NCBI RefSeq assembly: GCF_004522105.1
Contig: NZ_SPUJ01000004.1
Span: 62,001 to 126,000, forward strand
DNA: 64,000 nt
Reading direction: 5' to 3'
From: Nocardioides sp. 1609
GTDB taxonomy: Bacteria > Actinomycetota > Actinomycetes > Propionibacteriales > Nocardioidaceae
Below, in pieces: positions 24,234 to 32,205 of the stretch. The notes below the pieces were generated by a model. The model was not told the origin of the DNA, searched no databases, and saw nothing but the letters and a program-made list of their open reading frames with translations. The position numbers and the translations under genes are program-made. How positions within the stretch are numbered: position 1 is the first letter of the stretch; each line of letters starts with the position of its first letter.

Positions 24234-24686
24234 TCAGGCAGCCCTCGGGGTGAGCTCGACGGTCGCGGCGACGGCGTCGAAGAGGTCGCCGTAGTCGGGG
24301 TGGTCCTCGCGCGCCGCCGAGCAGGTGAGGGTGACGCCGTACCCGTCGACCAGCCAGGACCACTGGTCGCAGAGCACGTCGGCGGCGCCGACCCGGTGGG
24401 CGAAGCGGTGGTAGACCACCTCGTGCCCCTCGAGGTCGTGGACGTCGTCGTCCTCGAGCGCGAAGTCGACGAGGACGGCGGCGAGGCCGGTGAGAGCAGC
24501 GGCGCGCCACGTGGCGGCGTCCGGCTCCATCACGGGTCCGGCGCGCAGCGTCAGGTCGGGCCGGAACCCGCTCGCGGGCAGCAGCACCGACCGGGCCGCG
24601 ACGACGACGCCGCGGTCGGGATCGGAGCGCCGGCGCCACGTCCGGGGAACGGCGACGGTCAGGTCGGGGCGTGCGGTGGTGGTCAT
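24234..24686 (-). CDS. Hypothetical protein, LpqN-like possible
   Basis: 150 residues, no signal peptide and no membrane segment. The beginning (TVAVPRTW, then RSVLLPASGFRPDLTLRAG) and end (GVTLTCSAAREDHPDYGDLF, then VAATVEL) resemble the small mixed alpha/beta fold seen in LpqN/DUF1795-type proteins, which in actinobacteria often sit near secretion genes. This is a weak resemblance. ATG 24686 is the only good start. It lies three bases upstream of the frameshifted small gene and was probably transcribed with it. Confidence 0.6.
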   Translation of the reverse strand: MTTTARPDLTVAVPRTWRRRSDPDRGVVVAARSVLLPASGFRPDLTLRAGPVMEPDAATWRAAALTGLAAVLVDFALEDDDVHDLEGHEVVYHRFAHRVGAADVLCDQWSWLVDGYGVTLTCSAAREDHPDYGDLFDAVAATVELTPRAA

Positions 24687-24901
24687 GCCGCAGCCCTGCT
24701 CGGTGCGCGGCTGGGGACAAACCCGGCGCCCCGGCGCCTGTGGACGACCGCCTGCCCGAGGTCCCGGGCCGACGCACCGACCCGGGCGCCGACCGCGTCG
24801 GGGAGCCGTCCCGCGGCACGCGATGACGTCGTGAGCCGGGATCGGCGTCGCCGAGCGGTCCCACGCCCGGCCTCCGGCTTGGTCGCCGAGCGATGCTCGC
24901 T

Positions 24902-24913
24902 CACAATGGCCAC
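24902..24913 (+). promoter_or_regulatory. -10 box, leaderless start
   Basis: CACAAT at 24902-24907 followed by six bases and GTG 24914; this decides the start over GTG/ATG codons further upstream. Confidence 0.45.
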
Positions 24914-25504
24914 GTGAGCGACGACCAGCCCGAGCCGACCGTCCGCGACGGCCACCCCATCGTGTGGGGCCTGGTCGCGATGATCGCCGTGGTCGCCGTC
25001 GTCGGCGGCGTCCTCGCCGGTGGTGTGTTCGTCGGGACGAAGGCGCTCGGGCTGTCCGACGACCCCATCGCCACCGAGGAGTCGACGGCGCGCGAGACGA
25101 TGGTGGTGCCCGACCCGACCGAGACCGACGTGTCGCCGACCGACTACGTCACCCTGCGCGACGTCCCCGAGAAGCCGACGCCGTCGTCGAGCTTCTCCGA
25201 GACCCCGGACGCCGACGGCACCATCACGCTCGAGGCCGGCCAGTCGTCGGTCGGGGCGATGGAGACGATCAACCTCAGCGGCACCTATCCCGACGGAAGC
25301 GACGGCACGGCACTCGTCGTGCAGCGCTTCGACGGCGGCGGCTGGGCGCCGTTCCCCGACGCGGGGTCCCCGATCACCGCCACCGTCAACAGCGGCGACT
25401 TCGGGACGTTCGTCCTCACCGGCAACATCGGCGACAACCGGTTCCGCGTGATCGACCCCGACGCCGACGTAGAGTCCAACGAGGTCGTCGTCACCGTCGG
25501 CTAG
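24914..25504 (+). CDS. Membrane-anchored exported protein, function unknown
   Basis: 196 residues: a short cytosolic tail, one membrane helix (WGLVAMIAVVAVVGGVLAGG) and an extracellular part. The latter has a Thr/Pro/Ser linker and then a compact beta-sandwich-like domain (GTITLEAGQSSVGAMETINL, VVQRFDGGGWAPFPDAG, GNIGDNRFRVIDPD) resembling bacterial Ig-like/PKD-type modules that end in a VTV strand. No catalytic motif. The TAG stop shares the bases CTAG with the stop of the convergent MFS gene. Confidence 0.65.
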   Translation: MSDDQPEPTVRDGHPIVWGLVAMIAVVAVVGGVLAGGVFVGTKALGLSDDPIATEESTARETMVVPDPTETDVSPTDYVTLRDVPEKPTPSSSFSETPDADGTITLEAGQSSVGAMETINLSGTYPDGSDGTALVVQRFDGGGWAPFPDAGSPITATVNSGDFGTFVLTGNIGDNRFRVIDPDADVESNEVVVTVG

Positions 25505-26727
25505 GCCCGCCGACTGACGCCGTCGTCGAGCCGGCGGCGGTGGTCCTCGCGGCCGACCCAGAAGCCGGTCCACGCCGTGCCGGCGACGCCGAGCAGCCCG
25601 ATGACGACGCACGCCGTCGCGAGCGGCGCCACGGCGGCGACGGCGCTGACGACCAGGGGCCCGCCCGACAGCCCGACGTCGCCGCACAGCCGCCACCCGC
25701 CGAGGAACTGCGCGCGGCCGTCGGCCGGGGCGGCGTCCGCCCCGAGCACCATCACGATGCCGGAGCCGAGCCCGTTGCCGACCGCGATCAGCACGTACGC
25801 CGCCGCGACGGCCGCCGTGGTCGTCGCGAGCGGGAGGAGGAGGGTCGCGACGGCGACCGTGGCGACGACCGGGACGGCGACGACGGTCCGCCCGACGCGG
25901 TCCATCAGCCAGCCGCCGGGGTAGAAGAACACCATGTCGATCGCGCCGGACAGGGCGAAGATCAGCGACGTCGCGCTGGGGGAGATGCCCACGTGGTCGG
26001 CCCACAGGGGGAGCAGCCCGTTGCGCACCGACCTGGACGCCGAGATGACCACGACGACCGTGCCGAGGGTCAGCAGCACGCGGCGGTGCTGCGCCAGCAC
26101 CTCCCACACGCCGAGGTGCTGCCCGGTGTCGCGGCGGGACCGGCGGCGCTCGGCGCCCAGGTCGGGCATCGTGCGGGCCAGGGCGGCGGCGCCCAGCGCG
26201 GCGACGGCGGCGAACCAGAACACCGCCGACAGGCCGAGGACGACGATCAGCCCGGCGCCGAGCAGCGGCCCGAGGAAGACGCCGACCCGGTGCGAGCCGC
26301 CGAGCGTCGAGAGTGCCCGGGCGCGGTGGCTGAACGGGACGACGTCGATCATGTAGCCCTGGCGCGACATGAGGAACGTCGTCCAGGTCATGCCGCTCAG
26401 CACGACCGCCACCGCCAGGACGGCGACCGACCCGGCCAGCGCGCCGACGGCCATCGCGACGGCGTCGACCACCCCGGCGTACACGAGGGCTCGGCGTTCG
26501 CCGATCCGGGCCACGAGTGCGCCCGCGGGGAGGGAGGCGACGAGCATCCCGACACCCAGCAGGGCGACCACGGCGGCCGCGGTGCTGACGTCGGCGCCGA
26601 GGTCGCGCGCCCGCAGCGCCAGGATCGGCATCACCGCGCCGTGGCCGGTCGAGCTGACGATCGTCGGGCCGTACGCCGTCAGCGCGATGTCGCGGAGACG
26701 GAACTCCGAGGACGCGGCGGACGGCAC
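25501..26727 (-). CDS. MFS transporter
   Basis: 408 residues with about 12 hydrophobic segments in two halves. The loop 2-3 motif appears as ALVARIGERRALVYAG and in the second half as GWLMDRVGRTVVAVP, both variants of GxxxDRxGRR. The sequence SRQGYMIDVVPFSHRARALS in the central region is typical of drug/sugar exporters. Substrate unknown; an efflux role is likely. GTG 26727 is supported by CAGAAT six bases upstream. The gene ends back-to-back with the membrane-anchored protein. Confidence 0.85.
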   Translation of the reverse strand: MPSAASSEFRLRDIALTAYGPTIVSSTGHGAVMPILALRARDLGADVSTAAAVVALLGVGMLVASLPAGALVARIGERRALVYAGVVDAVAMAVGALAGSVAVLAVAVVLSGMTWTTFLMSRQGYMIDVVPFSHRARALSTLGGSHRVGVFLGPLLGAGLIVVLGLSAVFWFAAVAALGAAALARTMPDLGAERRRSRRDTGQHLGVWEVLAQHRRVLLTLGTVVVVISASRSVRNGLLPLWADHVGISPSATSLIFALSGAIDMVFFYPGGWLMDRVGRTVVAVPVVATVAVATLLLPLATTTAAVAAAYVLIAVGNGLGSGIVMVLGADAAPADGRAQFLGGWRLCGDVGLSGGPLVVSAVAAVAPLATACVVIGLLGVAGTAWTGFWVGREDHRRRLDDGVSRRA

Positions 26728-26739
26728 CGGGCCATTCTG
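26728..26739 (-). promoter_or_regulatory. -10 box, leaderless start of MFS gene
   Basis: Minus-strand CAGAAT (26739-26734), GGCCCG, GTG 26727. Confidence 0.4.
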
Positions 26740-26761
26740 GCGTGACGGACGCCGGTGCGGC

Positions 26762-27664
26762 TCAGGCGGTGGCGGGCTCGAGGTCGGGGGCAGTGGTGGT
26801 GGGGACCGGCCGGGCGCGGCGGCGGTACTGCCCGGCCACCACGGAGCCGAGCACGACGGCCATGCCGAGGGCCTGGACCGGGCCGAACGCCTCGGCGGCG
26901 AACGCGACGCCGAGCGCGGTGCCGGTGACCGGGTTGAGCAGGCCGACGAGCGAGACCGCGCCGGCCGGCATGTGGGTGAGGCCGTGGAACCAGCAGGTGT
27001 AGGCGAGGATCGTGCCGGCCAGGCCGATCCAGAGGAAGCCACCCGCGGCGGGCAGGTCGATGGCCGGGGGAGCGCCCTCGACGAGGAGCGCGATCGGCAG
27101 CAGCAGGAGCCCGCCCGCGACGAGCTGCCACGACACGAGGGTGAGCATCGGGACCGGCGCCTGCCAGCGTTTGACCAGCACGAAGCCGAGCGCCGAGACG
27201 GCGACCGACCCGAACGCGCCGACGAGGCCGAGCGGCGTGACGCCGTCCGGGGAGCGGAGCACGAGCAGGGAGACCCCGGCCAGGCCGACGAGGGCCGCGA
27301 CGACCCGGACGACGGCCGGGCGCTCGCGGAGCATCGGCCAGGCCAGCGCCATCACGGCCAGGGGGGAGGCGGCCTGGATGGTCGCGGCCAGGCCGCCCGG
27401 CAGCTCGTAGGCGGCCAGGAAGATGAGCGGGAAGAAGAGCCCGATGTTGCAGGCACCGAGGACGGCGGCCCGCCACCACCAGTCGCCGGTGGGCAGCCGG
27501 CGCAGGATCACGAGCAGCAGCAGGCCGGCGGGCAGGGCCCGCATCAGCGCCGCGAACAGGGGCCGGTCGGGCGGGAGGAGCTGCTCGGTGACGAGGTAGG
27601 TGGTGCCCCAGGCGAGCGGGGCGACGGCCGTGATCGCGACGGTGCGACCCAGAGTCTCTTCCAT
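26762..27664 (-). CDS. EamA family transporter (DMT superfamily)
   Basis: 300 residues, about ten membrane helices in two EamA repeats; WGTTYLVTEQLLPPDRP with LFAALMRALPAG at the start and YTCWFHGLTHMPAGAVSLVG in the second repeat are typical. Members export amino acids, purines or other metabolites. ATG 27664 was preferred over the GTG at 27685 because TAAACT lies seven bases before it. The divergent MarR gene, with an operator-like palindrome across both promoters, probably controls it. Confidence 0.85.
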   Translation of the reverse strand: MEETLGRTVAITAVAPLAWGTTYLVTEQLLPPDRPLFAALMRALPAGLLLLVILRRLPTGDWWWRAAVLGACNIGLFFPLIFLAAYELPGGLAATIQAASPLAVMALAWPMLRERPAVVRVVAALVGLAGVSLLVLRSPDGVTPLGLVGAFGSVAVSALGFVLVKRWQAPVPMLTLVSWQLVAGGLLLLPIALLVEGAPPAIDLPAAGGFLWIGLAGTILAYTCWFHGLTHMPAGAVSLVGLLNPVTGTALGVAFAAEAFGPVQALGMAVVLGSVVAGQYRRRARPVPTTTAPDLEPATA

Positions 27665-27704
27665 GGAAGACAGTTTAGTTTCCACCTAAGATAAAGTCCA
27701 TCCC
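27665..27704. promoter_or_regulatory. Divergent leaderless promoters with MarR-type operator candidate
   Basis: Minus-strand TAAACT (27677-27672) precedes ATG 27664 by seven bases; plus-strand TAAAGT (27692-27697) precedes GTG 27705 by seven bases. Between and across them lies the imperfect palindrome TTTAGTTTCC-ACC-TAAGATAAA (27674-27695). A MarR dimer bound here would block both -10 boxes. This 24-base stretch is strikingly AT-rich against the surrounding DNA. Confidence 0.6.
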
Positions 27705-28199
27705 GTGAACGAGGACCACGTCGGCCGGATCCGTCAGCAGTGGGCCGAGCAGCGTCCCGACCTCGACACCTCGCCGATGGGGATCATCGGCCGGCTGCAC
27801 CGGCTGTCCGACCACCTGCACGCCGAGCTCCGGCCGGTCTTCGCAGCGGCCGGGCTGTCCGACGGCGACTTCGACGTCCTCGCCTCGCTGCGCCGGGCCG
27901 GCGAGCCCTACGAGCTGACGCCGGGCGGCCTGGCCGAGACGACGATGGTCACCTCGGGCGCGGTCACCAAGCGGGTCGACCGGCTCGAGAACGCCGGTCT
28001 GGTGGCGCGCACCGTCTGCGAGAACGACGCCCGCTCGCGTCGGATCCGCCTCACGCCCGCCGGCCTCACCGTCGTCGACGACCTCGTCGAGAAGCACCTC
28101 GCCAACGAGACCCGCCTCGTCGCCGGCCTCACCGACCTCGAGCGCACCCGGCTGGCCCACCTGCTGGAGAAGTGGGGCCGCGTCCTCGACGCCGGCTGA
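27705..28199 (+). CDS. MarR family transcriptional regulator
   Basis: 164 residues. The winged helix is clear: LSDGDFDVLASLRRAGEPYE, ETTMVTSGAVTKRVDRLENA (recognition helix) and the wing VARTVCENDARSRRIRLTPAG. The C-terminal helix LEKWGRVLD closes the dimer interface. It is expected to repress itself and the divergent EamA exporter until a small ligand binds. Leaderless start at GTG 27705. A dispersed repeat copy follows its stop. Confidence 0.9.
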   Translation: MNEDHVGRIRQQWAEQRPDLDTSPMGIIGRLHRLSDHLHAELRPVFAAAGLSDGDFDVLASLRRAGEPYELTPGGLAETTMVTSGAVTKRVDRLENAGLVARTVCENDARSRRIRLTPAGLTVVDDLVEKHLANETRLVAGLTDLERTRLAHLLEKWGRVLDAG

Positions 28200-28202
28200 G
28201 CC

Positions 28203-28243
28203 CACCGGAGGTCGAGCGCCAGCGAGCGCCGACGACGAGACCC
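28203..28243. repeat. Dispersed intergenic repeat, copy A
   Basis: The sequence between the MarR stop and the convergent aldo/keto reductase stop matches, in reverse orientation and with small indels, the sequence at 47173-47216 (core GGGTCTCGTC..GGCGCTCGCTGG..GCTCG..CCTCCGG). Confidence 0.6.
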
Positions 28244-28245
28244 GC

Positions 28246-29097
28246 TCAGCCCGGGACGTAGTCGAACGTGTCGGGGTTCGGGCCGGTGCGGCCCGCCTCG
28301 CCCCGGTCGAGGGCGGAGATCGCGGCGACCTCGTCGTCGGAGAGCTCGAAGTCGAAGATCCCGAAGTTCTCGCGCATCCGCTCGGCGCGCATCGACTTCG
28401 GGAAGATCACGTCGCCGCGCTGGACGTGCCAGCGCAGGGTGACCTGCGACGGCGTCCGGTCGTGGGCGGTGGCGATCCGGCCGACGGTCTCGTCGTCGAG
28501 GACGGCGCCCTGGGCGATCGGCGACCACGCCTCGACGAGCGCGCCGTGGCGGTGCGTGGCGGCACGGGCCGCGTCGTTGGTGAAGTAGGGGTGCGCCTCG
28601 ATCTGGTTGACCGCCGGGACGACGCCGGTCTCGGCGACGATCCGGTCGAGGTGCTCGGGCTGGAAGTTCGAGACCCCGACCGCACGGGCGCGGCCGTCGG
28701 CGACGAACTCGGTCAGCGTGCGCCACGTGGCGGCGTAGTCACCGTCGTACAGCGTCGGGAGCGGCCAGTGGATGAGGAACAGGTCGATGTGGTCGAGCCC
28801 CAGCTTCTGCAGCGTGCCGTCGAACTCGCGGCGGGCGTCGTCGGGGCGGTGGAAGCCGTTGTTGAGCTTGCTGGTCACGAACAGTTCGTCGCGCGGCAGG
28901 CCGGAGGAGGCCAGGCCGAGGCCGGTCTCCTGCTCGTTGCCGTACATCTGGGCGGTGTCGATGTGGCGGTAACCGATCTCGAGCGCGGTCGCGACGGTGT
29001 CGGCGGTCTGCGCGGGCGGGACCTGGTAGACCCCGAAGCCGAGCTGCGGGATGGTCGTCTGGTTGTTGAGGGTCAGGGACGGAACGGTCGATGCCAT
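28246..29097 (-). CDS. Aldo/keto reductase
   Basis: 283 residues of the AKR (beta/alpha)8 family, prokaryotic AKR5-like. Catalytic tetrad: Asp in RHIDTAQMYGNE, the Tyr in the same segment, Lys in FVTSKLNN and His in LFLIHWPLP. The NADPH-binding end is FPKSMRAERMRENF. It reduces aldehydes or ketones such as 2,5-diketogluconate-like substrates. ATG 29097 gives the usual AKR N-terminus (SLTLNNQTTIPQLGFGVYQ). The longer reading lacks coding character. Confidence 0.92.
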   Translation of the reverse strand: MASTVPSLTLNNQTTIPQLGFGVYQVPPAQTADTVATALEIGYRHIDTAQMYGNEQETGLGLASSGLPRDELFVTSKLNNGFHRPDDARREFDGTLQKLGLDHIDLFLIHWPLPTLYDGDYAATWRTLTEFVADGRARAVGVSNFQPEHLDRIVAETGVVPAVNQIEAHPYFTNDAARAATHRHGALVEAWSPIAQGAVLDDETVGRIATAHDRTPSQVTLRWHVQRGDVIFPKSMRAERMRENFGIFDFELSDDEVAAISALDRGEAGRTGPNPDTFDYVPG

Positions 29098-29193
29098 ACC
29101 TAGGACCACAAGTTGCGGACCGCATCTATTCCGCTCCGGCGCCCCGCGAAGGGGTGAAGCACGGCTCGGCACCTCGTCGTGGGCCCGAACCGG

Positions 29194-30366
29194 TCAGTCG
29201 TCGAGCCCGGCGCAGGCGCGCAGGTCCGCCCGGTCGGCGTCGAAGTCCGCGACCTCGGCAGAGCGCAGCGGAGCCGGCAGTCCGTCGGACCCGATCCGGG
29301 CCGGCGTCCACGCGGCCTCGGTGACCCTGGCCCGTCCGGACGGCGATGCCGGCGGCCGCACGGTGAGGGTCAGCACCCCGGTGGTGGACGTCGCCTCCGA
29401 GGCCTGGGTGTACCAGGCGTAGTTGCCGAGTCCGTAGGCCACGTAGCCGGGGCCGAGGCGCCCGTCGCCCTGCAGCCGGTGGGTGTGGCTGCCGACGACC
29501 ACGTCGGCACCGGCCGCGACCACGTCGGCAGCGAGCGAGCGCTGCTCGCGGCTCGGGCAGCGCTCCCCCTGCACGCCCCAGTGCAGGTAGGCCACGACCA
29601 CGTCGGCCGAGGAGTCGGCCCGTGCGACGGCGCGCAGCAGCCGGGTCGGGTCGACGGCGTCGGCGGTGCCGGCGGAGTCGGCCGTCGCGGCCCAGGAGCC
29701 GGTCGGGTCGGCGGTGGGGTCGAGGGCCGCGACGGTGGCGCCGATCGTGGCGACGAGGGTGCCTCCGGGGCCGCCGACCTCGGTGCGGCCCGCCCGGAAC
29801 GCCTCCGCGGCGTCGCGTCCGAACCCGACGACGTCGAGTGGCGGGTCGGCCCGACGGGCCCGCTCGAGGGCGTCGAACATGCCCGGCAGCGGCTCGCGCC
29901 CGAAGTCGAGCGCGTGGTTGTTGGCCATGGTCGCCACGTCGACGCCCGCGCCGGCGAGCGCGGCGAACGCCGACGGCGGCGCCTGGAAGGTGTAGCGCTT
30001 GGCGGGGTCGGGGCGGCCGCCGGTGCCGACCGACGTCTCGAGGTTGACGATGGCGACGTCGGCGGCCGCGAGCGCCGACGTCGTCGGCGCCAGGGCGGTC
30101 GCCGGGTCGCGCAGCCGGTCGCGCAGCACCCCCTCGAAGTGGACGTCGCCCGCGACCGCGATCGTCACCGGTGCCGGCCGCGACCCGGGTGGCGGCCCGG
30201 GTGGCGGCTCGGCGTCCGGGGTGGTCGGCGGGGTGCTCGACGGGGTGCTCGACGGCGTGCTCGGTGGGGTCGGCGCCGCTGGATCGGCTCGTGGCCGGTC
30301 GGTCGAGGAGCACCCGGCCACCACGAGCAGCGCGGCGCCGGCGAGCGCGCGGGTCAGCGCAGCCAT
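29194..30366 (-). CDS. CapA-like (poly-gamma-glutamate capsule family) lipoprotein
   Basis: 390 residues. A lipoprotein signal with lipobox VVAGC near residue 20 is followed by a Pro/Ser/Thr-rich spacer (repeated SSTPSSTP and PPGPPPG) and a CapA metallophosphatase-like domain: IAVAGDVHFEG, VNLETSVG, ANNHALDFG, YLHWGVQGE and VVGSHTHRLQG, the last carrying metal-binding His residues. The family is linked to poly-gamma-glutamate capsule synthesis, but many actinobacterial members have unknown roles. Its start overlaps the end of the M28 peptidase gene by 13 bases, so these two surface lipoproteins are coexpressed. Confidence 0.85.
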   Translation of the reverse strand: MAALTRALAGAALLVVAGCSSTDRPRADPAAPTPPSTPSSTPSSTPPTTPDAEPPPGPPPGSRPAPVTIAVAGDVHFEGVLRDRLRDPATALAPTTSALAAADVAIVNLETSVGTGGRPDPAKRYTFQAPPSAFAALAGAGVDVATMANNHALDFGREPLPGMFDALERARRADPPLDVVGFGRDAAEAFRAGRTEVGGPGGTLVATIGATVAALDPTADPTGSWAATADSAGTADAVDPTRLLRAVARADSSADVVVAYLHWGVQGERCPSREQRSLAADVVAAGADVVVGSHTHRLQGDGRLGPGYVAYGLGNYAWYTQASEATSTTGVLTLTVRPPASPSGRARVTEAAWTPARIGSDGLPAPLRSAEVADFDADRADLRACAGLDD

Positions 30367-31358
30367 GCCGCCACGACCCGCGCCACCCGCCCGAGCTGGG
30401 CCGGGTCGACGACCGAGGCCACGTCCTCCGGACGGTGGTAGGCGGCGTACGGCGTGCTGCCGAGCCGGGCCGCGGGCAGGCCCTCGTCGGCGAACGACTC
30501 GTGGTCGCTGGAGGTCTCGCGCTCCTCGAGCACCGTCGCGACGTCGACCCGCCGGGCAGCCGCCCGGAGACCGGTGCTGACGTCGTTGGCGGCGAGGACG
30601 GTCTGCACGGGGACCACGCTGCCGACGCCGACCCGGTCGAGCGAGACCATGCCCTGCAGGCTGCGTCGCTCGGCCGGGGTCATCCGCTCCACGAACGCCT
30701 TCGACCCGTAGTGGTGCGCGTCGCCCGGACCGCGCGGCTCCTCGGAGCCGAAGAGCACGAGCACCACGGGCAGCCGCGTGCGTCGTCCCTCGAGCGCCTC
30801 CGCGAGGGCGAGGACGACGCCGACGCCGGACGCGTTGTCCTCGGCGCCGGGCGCCGCCGGGACGGTGTCGAGGTGCGCCCCGACGAGCAGCCACAGCTCC
30901 CCGGGCCGTCGTTGGCCGCGGGAGGCGACGAGGTTCACCGACGGGCCGGCCTCGACCGGCGCCGACCACGAGTAGCCGGCCGGGGTGGGGAAGCGCTGTC
31001 GCTCGACCGACCAGCCGGACGCCGTCAGCTGGTCCTCGGCCCAGGCCGCGGCCCGGAAGTAGGCGTCGGTGGTGCCGGGGCGGGGCCCGATCCTCCCGGC
31101 CAGGTGCTCGACGGCGGCGACGGCGGTGCGCACGCGGACGTCGTCCGCTGCGAGACGGGGCTCGGGGGCCGGGTCCGGCGTCGGGGTCGGGGTGCCCGGG
31201 GCCGTCGGCGTCGGGTCCGTCGGGGCCGACGACTCCGAGGTCGCGGTGGACGGCGAGGTCGGGGTGGGCGGCGCCGCGCCCGGGTCGGCGCCGGAGCCGC
31301 CGCTGCACCCGGCCGTCACGGCCAGGCACACGACGAGGGGTGACAGCCGGCGCAGCAC
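30354..31358 (-). CDS. M28 family metallopeptidase, lipoprotein
   Basis: 334 residues. Signal with lipobox VTAGC near residue 18, then a Thr/Pro/Ser spacer of about 45 residues, then the M28 aminopeptidase domain. Metal and catalytic residues: LLVGAHLDTV (His/Asp), EDNASGVG (bridging Asp), FGSEEPRG (catalytic and metal Glu), MVSLDRVG (Asp) and the last His in YAAYHRPEDV. It would remove N-terminal residues from peptides outside the membrane. The start is GTG 31358, with GAGGAT six bases upstream. It is followed by the overlapping CapA-like gene. Confidence 0.88.
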   Translation of the reverse strand: MLRRLSPLVVCLAVTAGCSGGSGADPGAAPPTPTSPSTATSESSAPTDPTPTAPGTPTPTPDPAPEPRLAADDVRVRTAVAAVEHLAGRIGPRPGTTDAYFRAAAWAEDQLTASGWSVERQRFPTPAGYSWSAPVEAGPSVNLVASRGQRRPGELWLLVGAHLDTVPAAPGAEDNASGVGVVLALAEALEGRRTRLPVVLVLFGSEEPRGPGDAHHYGSKAFVERMTPAERRSLQGMVSLDRVGVGSVVPVQTVLAANDVSTGLRAAARRVDVATVLEERETSSDHESFADEGLPAARLGSTPYAAYHRPEDVASVVDPAQLGRVARVVAAWLR

Positions 31359-31426
31359 GTCCCGATCCTCGCAGGTCGCCCCAGCCGCCCCGGTTCGCCG
31401 CGGCCGGGGCAGGGCGTGGTCGTCGG

Positions 31427-32134
31427 TCAGGCCGGCGTGAGCGCCGGCGCGAGCGCGAGGTCGACCAGCAGCGAGGCGTGCGCGACGGCGGAGTCGACGA
31501 CGGGCAGCGGCGCGTCGTCCGCGCCGACGAGCAGTCCGATCTCGGTGCAGGCCAGGACGACGGCGTCCGCCCCGCGCTCCTGCAGGTCACGCATCACCTC
31601 GACGTACGCCGCCCGCGACTCGTCGCGGAAGACGCCCTGGGTGATCTCGTCGAAGACGACGCGGTCGACCAGGTCGCGGCCGGCCTCGTCGGGCACCACG
31701 ACCGAGATGCCGTGGGTGGCGAGCCGGTCGGCGTAGAACGTCTCCTCCATCACCCAGCGGGCGCCGAGCAGGCCGAGCGTCGTCCAGCCCTCGCGGCGGG
31801 CGACGGCCGCGACGGCGTCGGCGATGTGGACGGCCGGCACGGACACGGCGTCCTCGAGGGCGCCGAAGTTCTTGTGCATCAGGTTGGTGCAGAGGCCCAC
31901 CAGGTCGGCGCCGCCGGCCTCGCAGCGGCGGGCGGCGTCGGCGAGCAGGGCGGCCGAGCCGTCCCAGTCGCCGCGGACCTGGCAGTCGCGCACCTCGGAG
32001 AAGTCGAGGGACTGCAGCGAGATCTTCGCCGAGGCATGCCCACCGAGCCGGGCCGCGACCTGCTCGTTGATCATCCGGTAGTAGGTGGCGGTGGAGTGCC
32101 AGGACATGCCGCCGACGAGCCCGATGGTCTTCAT
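31427..32134 (-). CDS. Aspartate/glutamate racemase family protein
   Basis: 235 residues. The N-terminus TIGLVGGMSWHSTATYYRMI is typical of the aspartate racemase branch. The two catalytic cysteines are in GLCTNLMHK and VLACTEIGLL. The enzyme interconverts L- and D-amino acids (aspartate probable) without a cofactor. ATG 32134 is followed by the conserved start; upstream residues in the same frame read into the shared promoter. It is divergent from a LysR gene that probably regulates it. Confidence 0.88.
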   Translation of the reverse strand: MKTIGLVGGMSWHSTATYYRMINEQVAARLGGHASAKISLQSLDFSEVRDCQVRGDWDGSAALLADAARRCEAGGADLVGLCTNLMHKNFGALEDAVSVPAVHIADAVAAVARREGWTTLGLLGARWVMEETFYADRLATHGISVVVPDEAGRDLVDRVVFDEITQGVFRDESRAAYVEVMRDLQERGADAVVLACTEIGLLVGADDAPLPVVDSAVAHASLLVDLALAPALTPA

Positions 32135-32205
32135 GCCTCCAGCATCGGGGCCGGAGCCGTTCAAAGGAATCCCCGTCCTCCTAGGGCAAGGCATAACCTG
32201 TGCCT
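32135..32205. promoter_or_regulatory. Divergent promoter region of racemase and LysR regulator
   Basis: TAACCT (32194-32199) lies six bases before ATG 32206; GATGCT lies six bases before ATG 32134 on the other strand. GGCATAACCTGTGCC (32191-32205) is an inverted repeat with 4-base arms (GGCA/TGCC), overlapping the LysR -10 box and suited to autoregulation. Confidence 0.45.
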
